Source of the DNA: Thiomicrorhabdus arctica DSM 13458
Lineage (GTDB): Bacteria; Pseudomonadota; Gammaproteobacteria; Thiomicrospirales; Thiomicrospiraceae
Direction of reading: 5' to 3'
Assembly (NCBI RefSeq): GCF_000381085.1
Contig: NZ_KB905899.1
Location: forward strand, 1,054,001 to 1,118,000
DNA: 64,000 bases
How positions within the stretch are numbered: position 1 is the stretch's first letter; each line of letters starts with the position of its first letter. The notes under the pieces are model-generated. The model searched no databases. It saw only the letters and a program-made list of their open reading frames with translations, and was not told the DNA's origin. Shown here piece by piece: positions 37,580-47,146 of the stretch. The translations under genes were made by a program, and so were the position numbers.

Positions 37580-40333
37580 ATGAAAAGAATGCTCATTAAT
37601 GCGACTCAGTCAGAAGAGACGCGCATTGCCCTTGTTAGCGGGCAAACCCTGTACGACCTAGATGTAGAAACGCCACGCCACCAAAAGAAAAAAGCCAATA
37701 TTTACAAAGGCAAAATCACTCGAATCGAGCCGAGTTTAGAAGCCGCTTTCATTGACTATGGCTCTGAGCGCCATGGTTTCTTACCTTTTAAAGAAGTCGC
37801 TGAAGAGTACTTCCCTAAGAATAAACCAGAATCTGGCCGTTTTAGCATCAAAGATGTTTTAAAAGAAGGTCAAGAGATCATTGTTCAGGTTCAAAAAGAA
37901 GAACGTGGTAATAAAGGTGCCGCCTTAACAACTCAAATCACACTTGCTGGTCCGTATGTTGTGATGATGCCAAACAACCCTAAAGCGGGAGGTATCTCAC
38001 GCCGTATCGAAGGCGATGACCGCACGGATATTCGTGATACATTACGTGATTTAAACACGCCTGAAGGTATGGGGTTAATCATCCGTACTGCGGGTGTTGA
38101 CAAAAACACTGAAGAACTACAATGGGGTGTAAATTACCTGGTACAACTTTGGGAAGCCGTTAAAAAAGCCTCTACTGAACAAACAGCCCCTTTCTTAATC
38201 CATCAAGAATCAGACATCGTTATCCTTGCCATCCGTGATTACCTTCGCCAAGACATTGGTGAAATCATTATTGATAATATGGAAGTATTCCATAGAGCAC
38301 GTGAATTCATTCAGCATGTCATGCCAGAGCAAGTGTATAAAGTAAAACCGTATCAAGATACGATTCCTCTATTCACTCGTTTTCAAATTGAATCTCAGAT
38401 TGAGTCAGCGTATCAACGTGAAGTATCCCTACCGTCAGGTGGTTCTATTGTGATCGATATCACAGAAGCGTTGACCGCAATTGATATCAACTCAAGCCGT
38501 TCGACTAAAGGAACGGACATTGAAGACACTGCTTTCACCACCAATATGGAAGCGGCTTGTGAAATTGCTCGTCAACTACGCCTGCGTGATTTAGGTGGTT
38601 TAGTGGTTATCGATTTCATTGATATGCATTCAAACAAACACCAACGTGATGTTGAAAACAAAATTCGTGAAGCGGTTAAGTCTGATCGCGCACGTGTGCA
38701 AATCGGTAAGATCTCTCGCTTTGGTCTGCTTGAAATGTCTCGTCAGCGTTTACGCCCTTCTATTGAAGAATCCACTCAAATTGTTTGCCCACGCTGTCAT
38801 GGTGTCGGCGTTATCCGTGGTGTTGAGTCTTTAGGTCTTTCTATCTTGCGTCTGCTTGAAGAAGAGAGCATGAAAGAGAATACTCGCCGTGTTACCGTAC
38901 AATTGCCGGTAGACGTTGCGACCTTCCTTCTCAATGAAAAACGTCCTCAATTGATAATGATTGAAGATCGCCATAACCTGCATATTTTGATTGTGCCAAA
39001 TGAACATTTAGAAACGCCACAGTACATTATTGAACGTACACGTACTGGTGAAGATGTTTCAAACAATGCAAGTTATGAAATTAAGGAAGTTTCACTCCCT
39101 GATTTTTCACTGACAGAAGAAGATGCAAAACAGCAGTTGCCTAAAGAAGAGCCTGCCGTTAAACACATCCAACAAACAACACCGCCTCAAACAGCGATTG
39201 TGACAAAAGCACCTGAAAAAGCAGTCGCTAAAGTTGAAACCGAAGTGAAACCTGGTTTGTTATCTCGTGTTTGGAACGCTTTATTTGGTAAAACAGAAGT
39301 GGCTGAAGAACCTCAGAAGCCATCTCGTCCGAATCCACGTCGTAACAACAATCGTAATCGCAACCGTAATGAACGGGATGACAATCGTGGAGGTCGTAAC
39401 CGCAATCGTAATGAACGTGATGACACCCGCAATAAACGCCGTCCACCGTCTGAAGCGACTGAAACGGTTGAAGATAAGGATTCTCAAGCAACGTCAGACC
39501 AGCAAAGAAAACCTAACCGTCGTCCAAATCGCGACAACCGTAAACGCAATAAAGACCGTGAAACTCAAGCGCCAACGGGTGATGAAAATATAACCTCTGG
39601 CGCAGCTGGCGAGACGACAACAGACGATCAATCTAAGGACCGAAAGGACAAAAAACCTCAGAAGCCTGAAGGCCGTCACCGTAGTCGTTACAACAGTCGT
39701 AGTTACAACAGCCGTCGTCGCGCACCTGCTAATGCTGAAACACTCTCTATTGATTCACCAGCACCGGGTTCAGAGCGTACAGAGCGTTCTGAAACCATTG
39801 CGGTAAAAAAATCAGATGAGAGCAGTGTAGCTCAGACCGTTGATACCGTTGTAGAAACCAACAACATTGTGACTCCAACGGTTGATACAGCTGCAGAAAC
39901 AACGATTGAGACCCCTGTTAAAACTGTGCAAACTCAACCAGCAACTGAAAAACTTGTTGTCGAAACGACGGCAGCTGAGACGCCAGTAGAAGCAACAGTC
40001 GTAGACTCTACGATTGAAACATCAACGGTAGAAACGCCTGCTGAAATTCAAGTTGAACCTGTGGCGCAAACGGAGACTCAGAAAACTGCTGACATTGAAG
40101 TTGTAGCAGAGACTCAAGACGTAGTCACTGATACTGCTTCAGAAGAGACTGAAGAAGCACCAGAGAAGAAAACTAGACCTAGAAGACCTAGAAGACCTCG
40201 TGGACCGAGAAAGCCTAGAACGGCTGAAAGCAAAGCCCAAAAGGAGTCTTCGGACAGTTCAACTTCAGCACCAAAAGCTGAAGCTAAGAGCGAAGTCGCA
40301 CAAAAAACGGAGGCGACTTCCAAAGAGTCTTAA
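37580..40333 (+). CDS. rne: Ribonuclease E
   Basis: This 917-residue endoribonuclease starts mRNA decay and processes rRNA and tRNA. The N-terminal catalytic half has the S1 domain (about 35-125), metal-binding aspartates in [13 protein letters not shown] and [14 protein letters not shown], and the zinc-link CPRCHG. The C-terminal half is low in complexity: a short amphipathic segment [13 protein letters not shown] fits the membrane anchor, two copies of RNRNERDD sit in an Arg-rich RNA-binding region, then a Thr/Glu/Val-rich linker and [14 protein letters not shown] strong terminator follows. Confidence 0.96.
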   Translation: MKRMLINATQSEETRIALVSGQTLYDLDVETPRHQKKKANIYKGKITRIEPSLEAAFIDYGSERHGFLPFKEVAEEYFPKNKPESGRFSIKDVLKEGQEIIVQVQKEERGNKGAALTTQITLAGPYVVMMPNNPKAGGISRRIEGDDRTDIRDTLRDLNTPEGMGLIIRTAGVDKNTEELQWGVNYLVQLWEAVKKASTEQTAPFLIHQESDIVILAIRDYLRQDIGEIIIDNMEVFHRAREFIQHVMPEQVYKVKPYQDTIPLFTRFQIESQIESAYQREVSLPSGGSIVIDITEALTAIDINSSRSTKGTDIEDTAFTTNMEAACEIARQLRLRDLGGLVVIDFIDMHSNKHQRDVENKIREAVKSDRARVQIGKISRFGLLEMSRQRLRPSIEESTQIVCPRCHGVGVIRGVESLGLSILRLLEEESMKENTRRVTVQLPVDVATFLLNEKRPQLIMIEDRHNLHILIVPNEHLETPQYIIERTRTGEDVSNNASYEIKEVSLPDFSLTEEDAKQQLPKEEPAVKHIQQTTPPQTAIVTKAPEKAVAKVETEVKPGLLSRVWNALFGKTEVAEEPQKPSRPNPRRNNNRNRNRNERDDNRGGRNRNRNERDDTRNKRRPPSEATETVEDKDSQATSDQQRKPNRRPNRDNRKRNKDRETQAPTGDENITSGAAGETTTDDQSKDRKDKKPQKPEGRHRSRYNSRSYNSRRRAPANAETLSIDSPAPGSERTERSETIAVKKSDESSVAQTVDTVVETNNIVTPTVDTAAETTIETPVKTVQTQPATEKLVVETTAAETPVEATVVDSTIETSTVETPAEIQVEPVAQTETQKTADIEVVAETQDVVTDTASEETEEAPEKKTRPRRPRRPRGPRKPRTAESKAQKESSDSSTSAPKAEAKSEVAQKTEATSKES

Positions 40334-40355
40334 TCTTCTGGTTATTGTGCACCTA

Positions 40356-40385
40356 CAAAAAAACCGCCCATTGGCGGTTTTTTGT
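40356..40385 (+). terminator. Rho-independent terminator of rne
   Basis: AAAAACCGCC and GGCGGTTTTT form a tight stem with a 4-base loop and a U-run, 23 bases past the stop. Confidence 0.93.
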
Positions 40386-40486
40386 GTCTGGATTTTATAA
40401 ACTCAGCCAAATCATCTAAGTGATCTGTTATTTAGTAAGCTAATCAAAATATTGAACTCATTCAAATAGAACCAAATCAACGGACG

Positions 40487-40498
40487 ACCAGGCCTGGC
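40487..40498. repeat. Highly iterated palindrome, copy 9
   Basis: ACCAGGCCTGGC, one base off the core, in the gap after rne and 9 bases beyond the phosphatase stop. Confidence 0.85.
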
Positions 40499-40506
40499 CA
40501 ATGTAT

Positions 40507-41001
40507 TTAAGATAAATGATGTTTTTTGATATGCGCTAACAACCCTAGCGAAGCCGATTCTACTAAATCAAATACATGATCAAACCCTTGTGCCCCACCG
40601 TAATAGGGATCAGGCACTTCAGATTCTGAAAACTCCTGAGTGTACTCCAAAAACATTTGCACTTTATCAACATGCTCCGGCAATGCCAACTCCATCAAGT
40701 TCGAATAGTTTGCATCATCCATTGCCAAGATATAGTCATAGGCGTAAAAATCACCAAAATCTACTTTACGCGCCCGTAGGTCTGTCATATCGATCCCACG
40801 CTCTAATGCAACGGTGGTTGAACGGCCATCCGGCGATTTACCGATATGAAAAGCGGCGGTACCTGCGGAATCTATCTCGATCTTATCCTCTAAACCTGCT
40901 TGGATAACCAAGTGTCTAAAGACACCATGTGCCGTCGGCGAACGGCAAATATTGCCCAAGCAGACAAACAGGACAGAAACTTTATTAGACATATCAGTCA
41001 T
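40507..41001 (-). CDS. Low-molecular-weight protein-tyrosine phosphatase
   Basis: A 164-residue phosphatase with the P-loop VCLGNICRSPTA (CX5R) and the general acid in VPDPYYGG. It dephosphorylates tyrosine residues or small phosphoesters; family members often act on capsule-related kinases, but none is encoded here. I chose the ATG at 41001, which follows GAAGGTG by about 9 bases; a GTG at 41013 and an ATG at 40992 are alternatives. Confidence 0.9.
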   Translation of the reverse strand: MTDMSNKVSVLFVCLGNICRSPTAHGVFRHLVIQAGLEDKIEIDSAGTAAFHIGKSPDGRSTTVALERGIDMTDLRARKVDFGDFYAYDYILAMDDANYSNLMELALPEHVDKVQMFLEYTQEFSESEVPDPYYGGAQGFDHVFDLVESASLGLLAHIKKHHLS

Positions 41002-41057
41002 TTCAATAGACACCTTCGTTTAAAATAAGCCAATAGTTTACAAGGCCTATCCATAAA

Positions 41058-41735
41058 ATGCACTCACCTCCTACTTTTCCAAACCAATTTAGCTTTAATT
41101 CTAGCTGGATTCATTATGCCGATAAAGATATTGTCATTGCCAACAAACCGAGTGGCTTACTGTCTGTTCCCGGTCGAGGACCAGAGAAACATGAGTGCTT
41201 GTTATCACATCTTCAGGTGACCTTCCCTGAGATAAAAATTGTACATCGCTTAGATATGGATACCTCTGGTTTGATGGTGCTTGCCTTAAATGCCGAGGTA
41301 CACCGCGCATTAAGCCGTCAATTTCAAGAACGAGAAACCTCTAAAAGGTATCAAGCGATCTGCGCTGGCAGACCTTCAGTACAGCAAGGCGTTATCAACT
41401 TACCCATGCGGTGCGACTGGGATCGGCGGCCTCTACAAATGATTGACTTTAAACAGGGTAAATCGGCAAAAACTCTTTGGAAAGTCCTACAACAAAGTAG
41501 CAATCAGTTTCTTGTCGAACTCACCCCCATCACCGGCCGTTCACATCAACTCAGATTACATATGAAATCATTGGGCCACCCTATATTAGGTGATAACCTG
41601 TATGCCGATGCGATCACACTCAATATGTCTTCTCGACTCCTTTTACATGCAACTAACTTGAGTTTTACCCACCCCGTAACCAAACAATGGCTTGAGTTCA
41701 ATCTACCGTCTGAATTTTCACCTCCACCTTGTTAA
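41058..41735 (+). CDS. rluA: RluA-family pseudouridine synthase
   Basis: This 225-residue synthase without an S4 domain has VANKPSGLLSVPG (read here as IANKPSGLLSVPG), the catalytic HRLDMDTSGLMVLAL, RYQAICAG, and TPITGRSHQLRLHMKSLGHPILGDNLYA. Short size and the SVPGRG motif fit RluA, which modifies 23S U746 and tRNA U32. A TruC or RluE identity is less likely. The start lacks a clear ribosome-binding site. Confidence 0.85.
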   Translation: MHSPPTFPNQFSFNSSWIHYADKDIVIANKPSGLLSVPGRGPEKHECLLSHLQVTFPEIKIVHRLDMDTSGLMVLALNAEVHRALSRQFQERETSKRYQAICAGRPSVQQGVINLPMRCDWDRRPLQMIDFKQGKSAKTLWKVLQQSSNQFLVELTPITGRSHQLRLHMKSLGHPILGDNLYADAITLNMSSRLLLHATNLSFTHPVTKQWLEFNLPSEFSPPPC

Positions 41736-41802
41736 TAAATGGCACAAAAGATGCTTAATACTCTCTAATTACGATCACATTAAGCTTATAGGAATACCTG
41801 TC

Positions 41803-43230
41803 ATGTCGGATTTAAACACTGAAAAAGATGATATCGCCACTCAGGAAATGTTGGATATGATGGGCGAATTACCAGAAGATCAAGCTGAAATCCCCGATGA
41901 TTTGACGGACATCGATATGGATGATCTACTCAATAGTCTTGATGAGTTTGAATCCGAGGCAGATAACAGCATTGAGGTTGCCACCACACCCGCTGACGAT
42001 ACTAGCGCCATTGATTTAGAGGATATAGACTCTCTAATGGGAGAAGTGGAAAGTGATCATGACATGGAAATTGACGTCAATGATACGCCAAACAATACAC
42101 CACCAGAAACTCAAAATGCTATCCTAGCTGACACCTTGGCAACAGAAGATGAGACTGAACAAATGGAGAATATTGATGAAAAAGCCGATATTTCCAGCAA
42201 TCAAGCTTCCAAAGATATTGACTTAGACGGTATTGAAGACATTGATACAGTCATGGAACAAATTGACTCCACCCATTCTAGTGAATCTTCTGACATAACG
42301 GATAAGACCCCTGAAGCGACAACAGAACCTTCCAACGAAGTGAGTGATGAGATTGCTCATGCAACGAATGATGAAATGACAGATCTAGATGAAGTCGGAG
42401 ACATTGATGAGATGATGGCAGAACTTGATCTACCCGCTGAGGCAGAACCGACTGATCACAGCAATGTTATCGATGAAGATGCGACCCCAACAGACCTCCC
42501 TGAAGAGGAAGCGGCTGATACCCCTGAAGAGGTTTCGCCAGAGACGATAGAGACTGACAATCTGGATGACCTGATGTCGCAAGCAGAGACCGTTGAAGAG
42601 ATGGATACAGGCATTGAGACGCTTGCAGAAGAGGGATCAAACGAAATACCCATAGATGAATCGATTGATATGAGTATGGAAACTGAACTATCGACTGATG
42701 AACCTGATGCTGAACCACTGGACAATGCGTCTAGCGAAGCGAATGAACCAGATAAAGTAGACAGTTCAACATTGGACGTTGTAGAGGATGAGGTGACTAG
42801 CGATGAAAGTGCCGATAACACCCCACATACGGATTTTGAAGCCAATGTTGACAATCCCATTATTGAACAGTCAAGTCAATCCGTTGCGAGTATGGAAGAT
42901 GCCATTGAAATAGACCAAGAAATTCAGGGGATTGCATCACTCGTGCAGAATACGGCTCAAGAAGCGACCCTGCTTGCATTGGCAACCTCAAAGAAGGCAC
43001 ATGAATCTGCTGAAAAAATTCAACAAGCCATTGAAGCCACGTTTGTTGCGACTGAACGTGCGTTTGAAGCAGCTAAAAATGCAGGGTATACCGTTGAGTT
43101 AAGTGAACTGGAAACACAGCTATCATCTCCTGAAATTGCGAAACGTTTGCTTGAAATTCAAGCTAAAAATAAAACACTCAAAGCCGTAAATGAAAGCCTT
43201 AAAGCAAGAATTTCAGACCTAAATGACTAA
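41803..43230 (+). CDS. Acidic repeat protein with C-terminal coiled coil, function unknown
   Basis: I do not recognise a family. The 475-residue protein is extremely rich in Asp, Glu, Ser and Thr and carries six spaced copies of a short motif, roughly D-I/L-D-x-L/M-M/L-x-x-L/I/V-D/E (DIDMDDLLNSLDEFE, DLEDIDSLMGEVES, GIEDIDTVMEQIDS, EVGDIDEMMAELD, NLDDLMSQAET and an N-terminal relative). The last 110 residues are an Ala-rich helix ending in a heptad-like coiled coil. I chose the ATG at 41803 after AGGAAT; the open frame extends 37 codons upstream into rluA. It has no signal peptide or membrane helix. The next gene shares its motif and Ala-rich helix. Confidence 0.75.
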   Translation: MSDLNTEKDDIATQEMLDMMGELPEDQAEIPDDLTDIDMDDLLNSLDEFESEADNSIEVATTPADDTSAIDLEDIDSLMGEVESDHDMEIDVNDTPNNTPPETQNAILADTLATEDETEQMENIDEKADISSNQASKDIDLDGIEDIDTVMEQIDSTHSSESSDITDKTPEATTEPSNEVSDEIAHATNDEMTDLDEVGDIDEMMAELDLPAEAEPTDHSNVIDEDATPTDLPEEEAADTPEEVSPETIETDNLDDLMSQAETVEEMDTGIETLAEEGSNEIPIDESIDMSMETELSTDEPDAEPLDNASSEANEPDKVDSSTLDVVEDEVTSDESADNTPHTDFEANVDNPIIEQSSQSVASMEDAIEIDQEIQGIASLVQNTAQEATLLALATSKKAHESAEKIQQAIEATFVATERAFEAAKNAGYTVELSELETQLSSPEIAKRLLEIQAKNKTLKAVNESLKARISDLND

Positions 43231-43271
43231 ATTGAATCAACCATTACACAGCTTACTAAATAGGTAAAACC

Positions 43272-44438
43272 ATGAGTAATATCGTTGACGATTTACTACA
43301 AGAAGTTGAACAGCTAGAAGAGAGTACACAACAATTGAATGATAATGTTGAAAACGTTGCTGCTCAAAACTCACAGCTTAAAAGTGGTGAAGCAAGTTCA
43401 ATCGATGTTGACCTAATTGCGCTGGAAACCGCTAAAACGGCGCAAGAAGCTTCACTCCAGAGTCATTTGGCTGCTAAAGCAGCTGTCAAAACCGCTGAAC
43501 AACTCAAATCGCAAAGCTTAGAGTTGGCGGAGTTCAACTACAATTTACGTCAGTCTGTCCGAACGGCCACGAAAGAGATACAGTCTACTAAAAAGACGTT
43601 TATCGCGCTAATGGTTGGTTCGGTCGTGGTGAATACTATTGCACTTAGTGTGATTGGCTATTTTTTCTATGAAACCAATAAACAAAATAGCCAATTTAAA
43701 GGTCAGACTCTAGATATTATTCAAATTGAAAGTAACTTATTGAGTAAAAAAATTACTCTCAAAGTAGATGAACTTTCTTCATTGATTGAAGCGATGAGTG
43801 CTGACATCATTCGCATGAAAGATACCGTTACCACACCGGTTAAAATTCATAGCACTGTCAACGATAATTCTGGCGAAATGCCATCCAAAACATTAATTAA
43901 CGAACCCATAAGCGATGCTAAAGCAGATAGCACAACGCACAGCAAAGAGTCTGCCACCCTTCATCACGATATTGCAACCACCGCCATTGCACACGAAACA
44001 AAAGATGAGAGACAGACGTCTGCCATGATAACCCGTTTAAAAACAGAACAAAGTGCAATTGACTATTCTGAACTTAAGACCTTGGTTGAAAAAATATTGG
44101 CCGAACAGCATAAACTTCAAGCAATGACTCTTACGGGTAGCACGGCCGACAGTTCAGATGCCTCACAGGTCAAAAAATTAAATGATATTCGCTGGTTAGT
44201 TAGAAAGCAGGAAAAGGCACTTAAAGCCATTCAAGCGAATCTTACCAACGGAACAGCTCAACATCCTGCTGATGGTTCAACCAGCAAAGGAATCAATAAC
44301 ACTTTAAATGAGCTGAAAGTACAATTGCGTTTATTGACCGAACAACAGCTCACCATTCAAAAGCAAGTTAAAAACTTACAAACGGATTTAACAAAGTATG
44401 CTTCAAAACCCGCGCCCTACAGTTATAAAGCTAAGTAG
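43272..44438 (+). CDS. Membrane-anchored coiled-coil protein, partner of the acidic repeat protein
   Basis: The 388-residue protein is of no family I know. It begins with SNIVDDLLQEVEQLEES, which matches the upstream protein's repeated motif, followed by an Ala-rich helical segment (residues 45-85). One membrane helix (about 110-133, FIALMVGSVVVNTIALSVIG) comes next, and then a long polar C-terminal part with coiled-coil segments (LKTLVEKILAEQHKLQAM, LNELKVQLRLLTEQQLTIQK). The N-terminus is probably cytoplasmic. The 41-base gap and shared motifs suggest that the two act together at the membrane. Confidence 0.75.
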   Translation: MSNIVDDLLQEVEQLEESTQQLNDNVENVAAQNSQLKSGEASSIDVDLIALETAKTAQEASLQSHLAAKAAVKTAEQLKSQSLELAEFNYNLRQSVRTATKEIQSTKKTFIALMVGSVVVNTIALSVIGYFFYETNKQNSQFKGQTLDIIQIESNLLSKKITLKVDELSSLIEAMSADIIRMKDTVTTPVKIHSTVNDNSGEMPSKTLINEPISDAKADSTTHSKESATLHHDIATTAIAHETKDERQTSAMITRLKTEQSAIDYSELKTLVEKILAEQHKLQAMTLTGSTADSSDASQVKKLNDIRWLVRKQEKALKAIQANLTNGTAQHPADGSTSKGINNTLNELKVQLRLLTEQQLTIQKQVKNLQTDLTKYASKPAPYSYKAK

Positions 44439-44473
44439 CCGGCATTAGCCTTCTTATATAAAAACCTTCCCTA

Positions 44474-44509
44474 AAGCGAGTCTGTTTTATAAACAACTCG
44501 CTTTTTTTA
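44474..44509 (+). terminator. Terminator of the acidic/coiled-coil gene pair
   Basis: AAGCGAGT and ACTCGCTT stem, 14-base loop and a T-run, 35 bases past the stop. Confidence 0.88.
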
Positions 44510-44580
44510 TAGGCATTTTTCAGGCCAGTCAATTTAGGCTTCTGATTTAACCAGCCAGTACAGTCCTAAATTTCAGACAT

Positions 44581-44620
44581 AAAAAAACCCCAAGAAGGAC
44601 AAGCCTTACTCGGGGTTTTC
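44581..44620 (-). terminator. Terminator of tRNA-Ser
   Basis: Minus strand AAAACCCC and GGGGTTTTTTT bracket a 20-base loop just downstream of the tRNA. Confidence 0.8.
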
Positions 44621-44626
44621 AAAATA

Positions 44627-44717
44627 TGGTGGTGGACTAGGGATTCGAACCCTAGGTGGGCTACAAACCCACGGCAGTTTTCAAGACTGCTGCTTTAAAC
44701 CACTCAGCCAATCCACC
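44627..44717 (-). tRNA. tRNA-Ser (TGA)
   Basis: A 91-base class II tRNA with a long variable arm (GTGGGTTTGTAGCCCAC), anticodon loop CTTGAAA (TGA) and encoded CCA. It reads UCA and related codons. A single-gene unit. Confidence 0.96.
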
Positions 44718-44732
44718 TTTTTGATGTTGCGT

Positions 44733-44760
44733 ATTATAGAACTCTGAGCGATTATTGCAA
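44733..44760 (-). promoter_or_regulatory. Sigma-70 promoter of tRNA-Ser
   Basis: Minus strand TTGCAA (44755-44760), 16-base spacer and perfect TATAAT (44733-44738), 15 bases before the mature tRNA. Confidence 0.85.
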
Positions 44761-44798
44761 GACGTTTTGGCAATATTTATGTAAAATTAATGCAATTA

Positions 44799-44810
44799 AC
44801 CAGGCCTGGT
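44799..44810. repeat. Highly iterated palindrome, copy 10
   Basis: Perfect core ending 7 bases before the MGMT-domain gene start, in the place normally taken by the ribosome-binding site. Confidence 0.9.
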
Positions 44811-44817
44811 CAAACTT

Positions 44818-45150
44818 ATGAATTCCAAACTTAAGAAAAACAATCACTTAACGTTTAATGAGCACTGTTATGAACTATTGCTTAAAATTCCTAAAGGGCG
44901 GGTCAGCACTTACAAAGCCATTGCCGAGGCTTTAAACAGCAAGGCTTATCAAGCAGTGGGCAATGCCATGAACAGTAATCCTAACCCAGTTAGCGTGCCT
45001 TGCCATCGCGTGGTGAATACCGATGGTCGACTCGGTGGCTATGCTTTTGGTTCGGATCGGAAAATAGAGTTACTCACTGAGGAAGGCATTGTTATCCTAG
45101 ATGGAAAGGTTCAAGACTTTAAGAGGGTCTTGTTTGATTTTAAGGAATAA
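44818..45150 (+). CDS. Methylguanine-DNA methyltransferase-domain protein
   Basis: A 110-residue protein made only of the C-terminal DNA-binding domain of alkylguanine-DNA methyltransferases. It has GRVSTYKAIAEALNS, NAMNSNPNPVSVPCHRVV and GRLGGYAFG. The acceptor cysteine (PCHRVV) is kept, so it is not an alkyltransferase-like protein, in which that residue is Trp or another. It probably repairs O6-alkylguanine by suicidal transfer. It lacks a recognisable ribosome-binding site: a palindrome copy occupies the region. The gene is flanked by palindromes on both sides. Confidence 0.87.
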   Translation: MNSKLKKNNHLTFNEHCYELLLKIPKGRVSTYKAIAEALNSKAYQAVGNAMNSNPNPVSVPCHRVVNTDGRLGGYAFGSDRKIELLTEEGIVILDGKVQDFKRVLFDFKE

Positions 45151-45177
45151 GGAATTGCTACATATTTTAGACATAAA

Positions 45178-45203
45178 AAAAGCGACCAGGCCTGGTCGCT
45201 TTT
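45178..45203. repeat. Highly iterated palindrome, copy 11 (26-base perfect dyad, bidirectional terminator)
   Basis: AAAAGCGACCAGG faces CCTGGTCGCTTTT in the 85-base gap between two convergent genes. With A- and T-runs at its ends it has the form of a bidirectional terminator built on the palindrome. Confidence 0.93.
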
Positions 45204-45235
45204 AAAAGTCGTCATAAATAAGTATTGAAAGCAAA

Positions 45236-46531
<1,296 letters not shown>

Positions 46532-46618
46532 CTATTTGGTTTATTCAGTAATCTGTTCAGTAGTAAGGTCTTTTGACCTATCAATTTTGCGGGATATTCT
46601 AACACTTATTAAGGGCTA

Positions 46619-47146
46619 TTATGCACCCGCTTCAACCAGTTCAATATCCACAATTAACTCATTGGCCAACTCTTCTAAAAGCGTGCGAATTTCGTCCGCT
46701 TTCACATCCGTGGCAATATGCATTTTAATATTTGCTTTAAAGAGCTTTTCGCCAGACATTGAGGCCTCAATCACTTCGGTATGCAGCTCATCTACATTCG
46801 CGTGAATTTGCGCTAATATGGATGATATCCGATGCACAATACCGGGTTGGTCTTGGCCAATAAGTTCAATTTCAAATTGATTCTCTGCGGGCTTTGAATC
46901 CGTGTGAGAACTCTCTTCAAAAATAACACTTAAGCCTAACCCTTGTGAATTTTGCAACGCTGCTTGAAAGTCTGCAAGCTGTTCCGCGGGTAAATCCACT
47001 CTTAAAATGCCCGCAAATTTACCGGCTAGACTTGCCATTCGGCTCTCAATCCAGTCACCATTATGCGCCACAATGATTTTAGACAGTGATTTCACCAGGC
47101 CTGGTGAATCATTACCCAATACGCTGATTACCATGGATTTTTTCAT
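46619..47146 (-). CDS. GcvR-like protein with two ACT domains
   Basis: The 175-residue protein contains two ACT domains ([20 protein letters not shown] and [20 protein letters not shown]). ACT proteins of this type (GcvR, glycine-cleavage repressor) sense glycine and restrain the GcvA activator in E. coli. It directly follows gcvP with a 4-base overlap, so glycine sensing is plausible; no gcvA is in the window. An iterated palindrome is embedded in its first ACT domain (Ser-Pro-Gly-Leu-Val). Confidence 0.8.
   Translation of the reverse strand: MKKSMVISVLGNDSPGLVKSLSKIIVAHNGDWIESRMASLAGKFAGILRVDLPAEQLADFQAALQNSQGLGLSVIFEESSHTDSKPAENQFEIELIGQDQPGIVHRISSILAQIHANVDELHTEVIEASMSGEKLFKANIKMHIATDVKADEIRTLLEELANELIVDIELVEAGA
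47091..47108. repeat. Highly iterated palindrome, copy 12 (in coding sequence)
   Basis: A perfect 18-base dyad with C/G, T/A and T/A flanking pairs, read as Pro-Gly-Leu-Val in the GcvR-like gene. Confidence 0.92.

Noticed and set aside
39228-39679. Several open frames overlapping the rne 3' half on both strands
   Set aside because: They arise from the low-complexity Arg/Asn-rich coding region and show repetitive, non-protein-like composition.
42456-42860. Long minus-strand Ser/Val-rich frame
   Set aside because: It is the complement of the acidic repeat gene: GAT/GAA-rich coding reads as Ser/Val-rich antisense. No ribosome-binding site.
46751-46766. GAGGCCTC palindrome in the GcvR-like gene
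   Set aside because: It shares only the AGGCCT centre and lacks the CCAGG arms, so it was not counted as a copy of the iterated palindrome.
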